Shown here piece after piece: positions 1-4,815 of a DNA stretch of 6,716 bases. The notes beneath the pieces were generated by a model. It was not told the origin of the DNA. It searched no databases and saw only the letters and a list, made by a program, of their open reading frames with translations. The DNA is taken from NCBI GenBank assembly GCA_041687475.1, contig JAWLBW010000263.1:1-6716 (forward strand), written 5' to 3'. The stretch comes from JAWLBW01 sp041687475. Its GTDB lineage: Bacteria; J088; JAWLBW01. The translations under genes and the position numbers were made by a program. Every line of letters begins with the position of its first letter. The stretch's first letter is position 1.

Positions 1-34
1 CTTGCCCAAGTGCTCCGTGCATGACGTAACCGGC

Positions 35-112
35 CACCGGCCACAGGCCACTACCGTGCACTCGTGCGGCACGAAACCTATCACCTCTCACCTATCACCA
101 CCGTGCAACCGT
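35..112. repeat. 78-bp direct repeat, copy 1
   Basis: This segment matches 172-249 without gaps at an offset of 137 bp. I count four mismatches in 78 positions (at 61, 62, 68 and 92). It comprises the GGCCACAGGCCAC block, a CCGTGCA hairpin unit, the CTATCACCTCTCAC block and the start of the next CCGTGCAACCGT unit. The near identity of a non-coding stretch points to recent duplication or conversion. Confidence 0.9.
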
Positions 113-119
113 CCTTCAT

Positions 120-151
120 GTTCTGAAGGTCTGCAGGTCTGACGGTCGCTT
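120..151 (-). repeat. 8-bp tandem units related to TTCAGACC
   Basis: On the plus strand the octamers GTTCTGAA, GGTCTGCA, GGTCTGAC and the weaker GGTCGCTT follow one another at 120-127, 128-135, 136-143 and 144-151. On the minus strand, the sense of the adjacent gene, they read as TTCAGACC-like units. The same unit recurs at 3245-3276, again in the sense orientation of the gene upstream of it. The shared stretch GCGAC-NN-TCAGACCT (149-135 on minus; 3239-3253 on plus) ties the two loci together. Confidence 0.7.
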
Positions 152-171
152 ACGTAGGCCGTGCATCAAGT

Positions 172-249
172 CACCGGCCACAGGCCACTACCGTGCAACC
201 GTGCTGCACGAAACCTATCACCTCTCACTTATCACCACCGTGCAACCGT
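172..249. repeat. 78-bp direct repeat, copy 2
   Basis: This is the second copy of the 78-bp repeat (first copy at 35-112). It runs into the 32-bp tandem repeats that start at 237. In this copy the central unit has the inverted repeat CGTGCA/TGCACG. Copy 1 has CGTGC/GCACG with a mismatch just inside the stem, so the outer stem pairs are kept. Confidence 0.9.
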
Positions 250-322
250 GCTGCACGAAACGTAACCCACCGTGCAACCGTGCTGCACGAAACGTAACCC
301 ACCGTGCACTCGTGCTGCACGG
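237..322 (-). repeat. 32-bp tandem repeat, two exact units plus a partial third
   Basis: Units at 237-268 and 269-300 are identical over 32 bp. A diverged partial third unit at 301-322 abuts the stop codon of the minus-strand gene at 323. Each unit contains CCGTGCAACCGTGCTGCACG, capable of a CGTGCA/TGCACG stem with a 7-nt loop, followed by AAACGTAACCC. An exact tandem pair suggests copy number may vary between strains. Confidence 0.92.
302..322 (-). terminator. Stop-adjacent hairpin, possible terminator
   Basis: CCGTGCA (302-308) and TGCACGG (316-322) form a perfect 7-bp inverted repeat around a 7-nt loop. It lies directly after the TGA of the minus-strand gene (323-325). An alternative nested stem, CGTGC-A-GCACG, is also possible. 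No T-run follows in the direction of transcription, so this is not a classical intrinsic terminator. It could block 3' exonucleases or act with a factor. Confidence 0.4.
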
Positions 323-1063
323 TCAGAACGTCACAATCACCCCGGTAGCCACGTAGTGCAGCAGCGCGAAGGTGTAGACTTCGTCGTTGTCGGCGCCGCC
401 TTCCAGCAGGCGATAACCGAGCTTGAGGCGAATGTGGTCGTTGGCGGCGTACGTGACGGCAGCCAGCACGTCTTCGGCCCTGCCCTGCGGCGCCGCCAGC
501 GCGTCGCCTTCGACCAGCAGACCGAACGGGTCGCCGAAACGCCAGTCGAGGCGGAAGTGAACGAGGGGAACCAGCCCGACATCGTACTTGACCGCCTCTT
601 GACTGCCGCTCTTGAGCCCGATCTCGGCGTCGCGAACCTTGGCGGTCAGGCCGAGGCCGAACTCGACGTCGTCGGCGTGCACCAGAGCGTAGTACCAGGT
701 CGCCCGCCAGGAGTTGAAGCGGTAGGTCGCTTCGACGAGGCTATTGGGGGCAAAGGTCTCGCCCTCGAAAGCCACGGCGCTGTCGAAGACGCCCCGTGAT
801 TTGATGCTGAAGGGGGCGGCCAGCAGAGAGACCCGGTTTCGTTCCGTGGGCGCCCAGGTCAGCCGCAGGCGGGCGTAGGGTGCGGGTTCCGACGTGCGCA
901 GGTCGTTGTCGAGCGAGAAGCGGGTACCCGTATCGCCCGGAATGCGAACGTCGTTTCGCCCCACCCAGACGGCGCCCCATTCGCCGTCGACCGTGAAGTC
1001 AGAGGCCCGGGCCGCGTGCGAAGTGGCCAGGAGCAGCAGTAGTACAAGCAGGTAGCGTGGCAT
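323..1063 (-). CDS. Putative outer-membrane beta-barrel protein
   Basis: The gene encodes 246 residues. The N-terminus MPRYLLVLLLLLATSHAARA is a typical Sec signal peptide: a basic residue, a Leu-rich core and an AxA site with probable cleavage after Ala20. The mature part of about 226 residues has no hydrophobic helix. It is built of alternating-polarity strands with aromatic girdle residues, for example ARLRLTW near 64-70, EATYRF near 111-116 and HIRLKLGYRLL near 210-220. It ends in VIVTF, and a C-terminal Phe is the usual signal for outer-membrane assembly. The segments NDVRIPGDTGTRFSL (38-51) and LLEGGADNDEVY (219-230) look like conserved loops of a known uncharacterised family, but I cannot name it. 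Size suggests a small barrel of about 8-10 strands. The start is set by the signal peptide. A TACACT box lies 6 nt upstream and no properly spaced Shine-Dalgarno is present. Its transport or structural role is unknown. Confidence 0.82.
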   Translation of the reverse strand: MPRYLLVLLLLLATSHAARASDFTVDGEWGAVWVGRNDVRIPGDTGTRFSLDNDLRTSEPAPYARLRLTWAPTERNRVSLLAAPFSIKSRGVFDSAVAFEGETFAPNSLVEATYRFNSWRATWYYALVHADDVEFGLGLTAKVRDAEIGLKSGSQEAVKYDVGLVPLVHFRLDWRFGDPFGLLVEGDALAAPQGRAEDVLAAVTYAANDHIRLKLGYRLLEGGADNDEVYTFALLHYVATGVIVTF

Positions 1064-1069
1064 TCCACC

Positions 1070-1075
1070 AGTGTA
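1070..1075 (-). promoter_or_regulatory. -10-like box TACACT placed for a leaderless transcript
   Basis: On the minus strand TACACT is followed by six bases (GGTGGA) and then the ATG of the beta-barrel gene. A start site six bases after a -10 hexamer would fall on the A of ATG. GGTGGA touches the start codon directly and is too close to serve as a normal ribosome-binding site. No convincing -35 box is seen 16-18 bp upstream. The same geometry occurs before the ABC transporter gene. Confidence 0.45.
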
Positions 1076-1150
1076 GTACTTCGCTTTGCGGCCGTACAGG
1101 TAGGCGGACCGATTTTCGGCAGGGAGAAAGGTGCAGCGAGCGGTACCCCA

Positions 1151-1179
1151 TTCCCACCCTGCGCGTCACGTGGTATTTC
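1151..1179 (+). promoter_or_regulatory. Weak candidate promoter for the acyl-CoA synthetase gene
   Basis: TTCCCA (1151-1156) and TATTTC (1174-1179) are separated by 17 bp, and TGG immediately before the second hexamer gives an extended -10 look. Matches to consensus are only partial (4/6 and 3/6). The 185-bp divergent spacer (1064-1248) holds nothing stronger in this direction. A tandem pair CCGTTGG at 1223-1236 just before the Shine-Dalgarno is the only other local repeat seen. Confidence 0.2.
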
Positions 1180-1237
1180 GTGAAGAAGAGGCCGTCTCGC
1201 CGCCGAACGGTAAGCTTGCGGCCCGTTGGCCGTTGGT

Positions 1238-1242
1238 AAGGA
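1238..1242 (+). promoter_or_regulatory. Shine-Dalgarno AAGGA of prpE
   Basis: AAGGA ends six bases before the ATG at 1249. This supports that start, and so does the N-terminal sequence, which matches the beginning of the family's N-terminal domain. Confidence 0.75.
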
Positions 1243-1248
1243 TGTTGC

Positions 1249-3147
1249 ATGACCTATCGCAAAGAGTACGAACGTTCCATTTCCGACCCGGCGGGCTTCT
1301 GGGGGCGCGAGGCCGCGCGTGTTGCCTGGTTTCGAAAGCCGGCGCAGGTTCTCACGCACAGCGAAGACGGCGAGTTTCACTGGTATACGGGGGGCTCGCT
1401 CAATACGGCCTGGCTGGCTCTCGATTACCATGTGGAAAACGGTCGCGGGGCGCAGCCGGCCCTGCTTTACGACTCGCCGGTCACCGGCACGAAGCGTCGC
1501 TACACCTTCGCCGAGCTGCGCGACGAGACCGCACGGTTTGCGGGGGTGCTGAAGGCGCTGGGCGTCGAAAAAGGCGATCGGGTTATCATCTATATGCCCA
1601 TGGTGCCCGAGGCGGCCATTGCCATGCTGGCCTGCGCGCGCCTCGGCGCCGTTCATTCGGTCGTTTTCGGCGGGTTCGCCGCCCACGAACTGGCCATTCG
1701 CATTGAAGACGCAACGCCCAAGGTGCTGGTCAGCGCGTCGTGCGGCATTGAGGTCGACCGCGTCATTCCCTATAAACCGCTGGTCGACGAAGCCATTCGT
1801 CAGTCGAAGCATAAGCCCGAGGCGACGGTCATTCTCCAGCGCGAGCAGGCCACCGCCTCCCTGAAGGAAGGCTACGATCATGACTGGGGCGAGATGATGG
1901 CGAAAGCCACGCCGGCCGATGCGGTCGAGGTCGAGGCCACCGATCCCCTGTACATTCTCTACACGTCGGGCACCACGGGTAAACCCAAGGGCGTCATACG
2001 CGACAACGGCGGCCATGCGGTCGCCCTGCACTACAGCATGGAGAAGGTGTACGGCGTGAAGCCGGGCGATGTGTTCTGGGCCGCTTCCGACGTGGGCTGG
2101 GTCGTGGGGCACTCCTACATGGTGTATGCCCCCCTGCTCTACGGCTGCACCACCGTGTTTTACGAGGGTAAACCGGTGCGCACCCCCGACGCCGGGGCCT
2201 TCTGGCGCGTGGTCGAGGAATACGGCGTGAACCTGTTGTTCGCGGCCCCCACGGCCTTTCGCGCCATTCGCAAGGAAGACCCCGAAGGCAAGCTCGAGGG
2301 GAAATACGATCTTTCACGACTCCGCAGTCTCTTCCTGGCCGGCGAGCGCCTCGACCCGCCCACCTACGAGTGGCTGCGCGAACTGCTCGACATACCCATC
2401 GTCGACCACTGGTGGCAGACTGAAACCGGCTGGCCGATTGTGTCGAACATGCTGGGGCTCGAGCTTTTTCCGCCGAAGGCAGGTTCGCCGACCAGACCGG
2501 TATGCGGGTTCGACGTACAGATTCTCGACGAAGACGGCGCGCCGCTGCCCCCCGATGTGGAAGGGGCCGTGACCATACGCCTGCCGCTGCCGCCCGGTTG
2601 CCTGCCCGGATTGTGGAACGCGCGGGAGCGCTTCTACAACGGCTACCTGCGGCGCTACCCCGGCTACTACCTGAGCGGAGACGGGGGCCGTATCGACGCA
2701 GACGGCTACGTGTTCATCATGGGCCGCATCGACGACATCATCAACGTGGCCGGCCATCGCCTCTCGACCGGCGAGATGGAGCAGATACTGGCGTCGCATC
2801 CGGCGGTGGCCGAGTGCGCGGTCATCGGCGTGGCCGATGAGCTGCGCGGGCAGGTGCCCGTGGGCTTCGTCGTGGTCAAGGACGGGATCGACGTCGACGA
2901 AACCACATTGGAGGGCGAGCTGATTGAGCTGATCCGTCACGAAGTGGGCGCCGTCGCCAATTTCCGTCGGGCGGTACTGGTACAGCGGCTTCCGAAGACC
3001 CGTTCGGGCAAGATTCTCCGGCGCACCATGCGCAGTCTCGCCGACGGCGAGCAGTTTGCCGTGCCCTCGACCATCGACGACCCGGCCATTCTCGACGAGC
3101 TGCAGCGGCGCATGCAGGAGCGGCGCGTGGGGAAATGGGGAGTGTAG
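1249..3147 (+). CDS. prpE: Propionate--CoA ligase (PrpE / ACSS3-type acyl-CoA synthetase)
   Basis: The protein has 632 residues, the usual length for this family. It activates propionate, and probably other short-chain acids, with ATP to the acyl-adenylate and then acyl-CoA, in the cytoplasm. Residues 1-60 form the acetyl-CoA-synthetase N-terminal domain. YTSGTTGKPKG (238-248) is the phosphate-binding loop. The following RDNGGHAVAL (251-260) is characteristic of PrpE rather than Acs. WWQTETGWP (388-396) is the adenine/acyl-pocket motif. YLSGDGG (474-480) carries the ribose-binding Asp478, and GRIDDIINVAGHR (492-504) is the hinge. Lys588 in KTRSGKILRR is the catalytic lysine, a target of protein acetylation in relatives. 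No prpBCD or other methylcitrate-cycle gene lies nearby, so the gene is an orphan here. The C-terminal tail RVGKWGV is encoded by GGGG-rich DNA resembling the repeat that follows the stop codon. Substrate choice (propionate over acetate) is inferred from family motifs. Confidence 0.93.
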   Translation: MTYRKEYERSISDPAGFWGREAARVAWFRKPAQVLTHSEDGEFHWYTGGSLNTAWLALDYHVENGRGAQPALLYDSPVTGTKRRYTFAELRDETARFAGVLKALGVEKGDRVIIYMPMVPEAAIAMLACARLGAVHSVVFGGFAAHELAIRIEDATPKVLVSASCGIEVDRVIPYKPLVDEAIRQSKHKPEATVILQREQATASLKEGYDHDWGEMMAKATPADAVEVEATDPLYILYTSGTTGKPKGVIRDNGGHAVALHYSMEKVYGVKPGDVFWAASDVGWVVGHSYMVYAPLLYGCTTVFYEGKPVRTPDAGAFWRVVEEYGVNLLFAAPTAFRAIRKEDPEGKLEGKYDLSRLRSLFLAGERLDPPTYEWLRELLDIPIVDHWWQTETGWPIVSNMLGLELFPPKAGSPTRPVCGFDVQILDEDGAPLPPDVEGAVTIRLPLPPGCLPGLWNARERFYNGYLRRYPGYYLSGDGGRIDADGYVFIMGRIDDIINVAGHRLSTGEMEQILASHPAVAECAVIGVADELRGQVPVGFVVVKDGIDVDETTLEGELIELIRHEVGAVANFRRAVLVQRLPKTRSGKILRRTMRSLADGEQFAVPSTIDDPAILDELQRRMQERRVGKWGV

Positions 3148-3151
3148 CCCG

Positions 3152-3229
3152 GTTGCACGGGGGATCGTTGATGGGGAGATGGGGTGAAGGGTTGCACGGC
3201 GGATCGCTGATGGGGAGATGGGGTGAAGG
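3152..3229 (+). repeat. 39-bp tandem repeat, two units, after prpE
   Basis: Units at 3152-3190 and 3191-3229 differ at two of 39 positions. Each begins GTTGCACGG, the reverse complement of the CCGTGCAAC module of the first array, and ends with GATGGGGAGATGGGGTGAAG. The stretch TGGGGAAATGGGG at 3128-3140, inside the last codons of prpE, matches the unit's TGGGGAGATGGGG at 12 of 13 positions, so a degenerate partial unit seems to reach into the coding sequence. Confidence 0.9.
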
Positions 3230-3239
3230 GGTGAGGGGG
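3212..3239 (+). other. Canonical four-tract G-quadruplex motif
   Basis: Four G-runs, at 3212-3215, 3220-3223, 3228-3231 and 3235-3239, are separated by loops AGAT, TGAA and TGA. Each tract has at least four Gs, so a four-tetrad structure is possible with loops of 3-4 nt. The Gs are on the prpE sense strand, about 65-90 bases after the stop codon, so both the displaced DNA strand and the mRNA 3'-UTR could fold. A second, weaker set with one 9-nt loop lies at 3159-3191. Confidence 0.75.
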
Positions 3240-3244
3240 CGACT

Positions 3245-3276
3245 TTCAGACCTTCTGACCCTCGGACCTTCAGACT
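3245..3276 (+). repeat. Four tandem 8-bp units (TTCAGACC type)
   Basis: TTCAGACC, TTCTGACC, CTCGGACC and TTCAGACT follow without gaps at 3245-3252, 3253-3260, 3261-3268 and 3269-3276. The first is preceded by GCGAC at 3239-3243, as at the homologous block at 149-120 on the other strand. Both blocks read in the sense of their upstream gene. Confidence 0.8.
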
Positions 3277-3291
3277 TGTCAAACCGTGAAC

Positions 3292-3566
3292 ATCGCCCCT
3301 TCGCACGCTCGCTCTCCCCATCCTACCTGCAGACGTTCAAAATGTTCGGGCTGCCAACGCTGCCCACCATGCACATCGAGTCGCCGGGCAGGCGCCGGGC
3401 GCCTGGGCCGACGAGATGTCGACGGTGAACCCTCGAGCCGCGAAATCGCCCCTTCTCAGGCTCGCCCGCTCTCCCCTTCCGATGCCGGCAGAACCGTCCG
3501 GCCGTGGAGCCGCCTCTTCTCACACTCGCTCGCTCTCCCTTCAGATGTCGGCACGGTCAACCGGCA
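3292..3566. repeat. Three imperfect pyrimidine-rich repeats in the spacer
   Basis: Related copies start at 3294, 3447 and 3511. Each has the core CGCCCCTTC (or CGCCTCTTC) followed by a CTCGCTCGCTCTCCC-like stretch and a GC-richer tail (GATGCCGGCAGAACCGTC in the second copy, AGATGTCGGCACGGTCAACC in the third). The second and third copies lie 64 bp apart and align nearly throughout. The first lacks a few bases. Small ORFs through this stretch have low-complexity, Arg/Ser/Pro-rich translations and are not credible genes. Confidence 0.65.
3389..3405. repeat. 17-bp perfect palindrome
   Basis: CAGGCGCCGGGCGCCTG is an 8-bp inverted repeat around one base. As a hairpin it gives a 7-bp GC-rich stem with a CGG loop. 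It lies between repeat copies in the prpE-antiporter spacer and has no T-run on either side. Either a protein-binding site or a transcript-ending hairpin is possible. Confidence 0.6.
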
Positions 3567-3574
3567 CGAAGTGG

Positions 3575-3602
3575 TATGATGTATACTTTTGTCCCCGTAT
3601 AC
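3575..3602 (+). promoter_or_regulatory. Candidate promoter/operator of the antiporter gene
   Basis: This is the only AT-rich island in the spacer. TATGAT (3575-3580, five of six matches to the -10 consensus) and TATACT (3582-3587) are both plausible -10 boxes and would give a short leader before the ATG at 3621. No good -35 box is visible. The self-palindrome GTATAC occurs twice, at 3581-3586 and 3597-3602, 16 bp apart. That resembles a repressor site overlapping the start of transcription, but this is inference. Confidence 0.4.
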
Positions 3603-3612
3603 GTCTTATGTC

Positions 3613-3617
3613 GAGGT
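3613..3617 (+). promoter_or_regulatory. Shine-Dalgarno GAGGT of the antiporter gene
   Basis: GAGGT ends three bases before the ATG at 3621, a short but usable spacing. It favours this start over upstream in-frame ATGs at 3504, 3576 and 3579. Those would add residues unlike the family's N-terminus, which normally begins with the first membrane helix. Confidence 0.55.
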
Positions 3618-3620
3618 CGA

Positions 3621-4715
3621 ATGCTTACCCTTCTCCTGTTTGCCGCCGGTGTCGTTCTTCTCGTGGCGGGCGCCGACCTGCTCGTTCGCGGTTCGTCGGG
3701 CCTGGCGGCCGCCGCCGGCATTACGCCCGTCGTCATCGGGTTGACCGTGGTGGCCTTCGGCACCAGCGCCCCCGAACTCGCGGTGGCAATCAAGGGCGCC
3801 TTTCAGGGACAGGCCGATGTCGCCGTGGGCAACGTCATCGGCAGCAACATCTTCAACGTGCTGTTCGTGCTCGGGCTGTCGGCCGTCATTATTCCCCTCA
3901 TTGTCGATCAGCAGATCGTGCGTCTCGACGTGCCCATTCTCATCGGTTCGTCCTTTCTGGTGTACTTTCTGGGGCTCGACGGGTACCTGGGGCGCCTTGA
4001 CGGGGCCATGCTCTTTTCCATCGCCGTCGGGTGGATTGTCATGTCCATTCGCAACAGCCGTCGCGACTCGGCAGCCATTCAGGCCGAATACGAGGCCGAA
4101 TTCGGCGAAGGCGAAACAGGTGGAAAGAAGCGCTCCCTTCCCCTTCTCGTTGTCCTGCTCATCGTCGGGCTCGTCATGCTGGTGCTGGGAGCGCGGTGGC
4201 TGCTCGACAGCGCCGTGACGTTTGCGCGGCTGCTGGGGCTGAGCGAGCTCATCATCGGGCTGACCGTCGTGGCCGTGGGCACATCGCTGCCCGAAGTTGC
4301 GACTTCCATCATCGCCGCTTTCAAGGGCGAACGCGACATTGCCGTCGGCAACGCCATCGGCAGCAACCTCATGAACATACTCGTGGTGCTGGGGCTTACG
4401 GCGCTCGTGCTGGGCGGTCAGGGCATTCCGGTGGCGCCGGCCGCCCTGGGTTTCGACATGCCCATCATGATTGCCGTGGCGGTGGCCTGCCTGCCGATCT
4501 TCTTTACCGACCACCTCATTGCGCGGTGGGAAGGCGCCCTGCTCTTCGCCTACTACCTGGCCTATACGCTGTACCTGATTCTCGATGCCGCCGACCATGA
4601 CGCCCTGCCCATGTACAGCTCGGCCATGGCACTTTTCGTACTTCCGCTGACGGCCGTCACGCTGGTGGTGCTGTCCTGGCGGGCGTTCAACCGGCAGAAA
4701 CGGGTAACCGGCTGA
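3621..4715 (+). CDS. CaCA-family sodium/calcium antiporter (YrbG-like)
   Basis: The protein has 364 residues and about ten membrane helices in two inverted homologous halves. It is expected in the inner membrane, exchanging Ca2+ for Na+ (or H+ or K+). The alpha-1 repeat has GLTVVAFGTSAPE (40-52) and VGNVIGSNIFN (69-79). The alpha-2 repeat has GLTVVAVGTSLPE (213-225) and VGNAIGSNLMN (242-252). Glu52 and Glu225 are the conserved ion-binding acids, with Ser75 and Ser248 in the GSN motifs. The linker at about 144-172 is cytoplasmic, charged and Glu-rich, and separates the halves. There is no large regulatory calcium-binding loop as in eukaryotic exchangers. Position 252 is Asn, like its alpha-1 counterpart Asn79, whereas the archaeal NCX_Mj has Asp at the alpha-2 site; this may bear on ion choice. 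Start at 3621 was chosen from the GAGGT site and the first helix. The gene stands alone, with the ABC transporter 100 bp downstream. Confidence 0.9.
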   Translation: MLTLLLFAAGVVLLVAGADLLVRGSSGLAAAAGITPVVIGLTVVAFGTSAPELAVAIKGAFQGQADVAVGNVIGSNIFNVLFVLGLSAVIIPLIVDQQIVRLDVPILIGSSFLVYFLGLDGYLGRLDGAMLFSIAVGWIVMSIRNSRRDSAAIQAEYEAEFGEGETGGKKRSLPLLVVLLIVGLVMLVLGARWLLDSAVTFARLLGLSELIIGLTVVAVGTSLPEVATSIIAAFKGERDIAVGNAIGSNLMNILVVLGLTALVLGGQGIPVAPAALGFDMPIMIAVAVACLPIFFTDHLIARWEGALLFAYYLAYTLYLILDAADHDALPMYSSAMALFVLPLTAVTLVVLSWRAFNRQKRVTG

Positions 4716-4729
4716 ACCGCAATCGAGAA

Positions 4730-4742
4730 TGCCCCGGGGGCA
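4730..4742 (+). terminator. GC hairpin after the antiporter gene
   Basis: TGCCCCGGGGGCA is a perfect 6-bp inverted repeat around one G, giving a practical TGCCC/GGGCA stem with a CGG loop. It lies 14 bases after the TGA. No T-run follows (CCAACGG), so termination by the hairpin alone is doubtful. This is the only gene in the window whose 3' end lacks the GCACGG repeat. Confidence 0.4.
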
Positions 4743-4803
4743 CCAACGGACACGGGAATGCGAGCGGGCCACGCAGATGGCGAATGATGTCGCGTGAACC
4801 GCG

Positions 4804-4809
4804 TACAAT
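4804..4809 (+). promoter_or_regulatory. -10-like box TACAAT placed for a leaderless transcript
   Basis: TACAAT matches the -10 consensus at five of six positions and is followed by six bases and the ATG at 4816. Transcription would then start on the A of ATG. No purine-rich ribosome-binding site precedes this ATG. No clear -35 box is seen. Confidence 0.5.
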
Positions 4810-4815
4810 ATTGAC

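Larger units (their letters stand above)
15..322 (-). repeat. Modular repeat array punctuated by CCGTGCA
   Basis: The 322 bases before the first gene's stop codon hold no credible gene and are almost wholly repetitive. The heptamer CCGTGCA occurs eight times on the plus strand, starting at 15, 54, 101, 159, 191, 238, 270 and 302, with spacings of 39, 47, 58, 32, 47, 32 and 32. Most copies continue as CCGTGCAACCGTGCTGCACG, which contains the 6-bp inverted repeat CGTGCA/TGCACG and can fold. The segments between copies are a few recurring modules: CGTAACCC, a CTATCACCTCTCAC block, a GGCCACAGGCCAC block and an 8-bp tandem stretch. Read in the sense of the adjacent minus-strand gene, the array starts directly after its stop codon with GTTGCACGG modules. 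Its function is unknown; a 3'-UTR hairpin array or a non-autonomous repeat element is possible. Confidence 0.85.
3210..3321 (+). repeat. Long imperfect inverted repeat overlapping the G-rich tract
   Basis: ATGGGGAGA (3210-3218) pairs perfectly with TCTCCCCAT (3313-3321), and GAAGGGG (3225-3231) with CCCCTTC (3296-3302). Internal loops of 6 and 10 nt separate the two stems, and the apical loop is about 64 nt. This fold would compete with the quadruplex because both use the same G-runs. Plus-strand composition flips from G-rich to C-rich across the centre. Confidence 0.55.

Noticed and set aside
15..322. CRISPR-like array
   Set aside because: The constant unit is only 7-20 bp, the spacers are themselves repeated modules of irregular length, and no cas gene is present.
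15..322. Integron attC sites, since the sense strand has repeated GTTGCAC
   Set aside because: GTTGCAC does not fit the GTTRRRY core (C where a purine is required). No integrase or cassette genes are present.
302..322. Classical intrinsic terminator after the barrel gene
   Set aside because: The hairpin is good but no T-run follows on the transcribed sense strand, so only a low-confidence hairpin entry was kept.
272..799. 175-codon plus-strand ORF
   Set aside because: It is antisense to the barrel gene, which has a signal peptide and a proper C-terminus. The ORF starts inside the repeat array.
859..2112. 417-codon minus-strand ORF
   Set aside because: It is antisense to prpE and overlaps the barrel gene. 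Composition is that of a GC-rich shadow frame, and prpE in the opposite strand is a clear enzyme.
2314..3321. 335-codon minus-strand ORF
   Set aside because: It is antisense to prpE, its N-terminus runs through the tandem repeats (SPLHPISPS repeated), and no domain is recognisable.
3135..3579. Small plus-strand ORFs in the prpE-antiporter spacer
   Set aside because: Translations are repeat-derived (LHGGSLMGRWGEG twice) or Arg/Ser/Pro-rich, with no ribosome-binding site or recognisable domain.
3504..3620. N-terminal extension of the antiporter from ATG 3504 or 3576
   Set aside because: The extra residues come from the pyrimidine-rich repeat and promoter region, lack a ribosome-binding site and precede the normal first helix.
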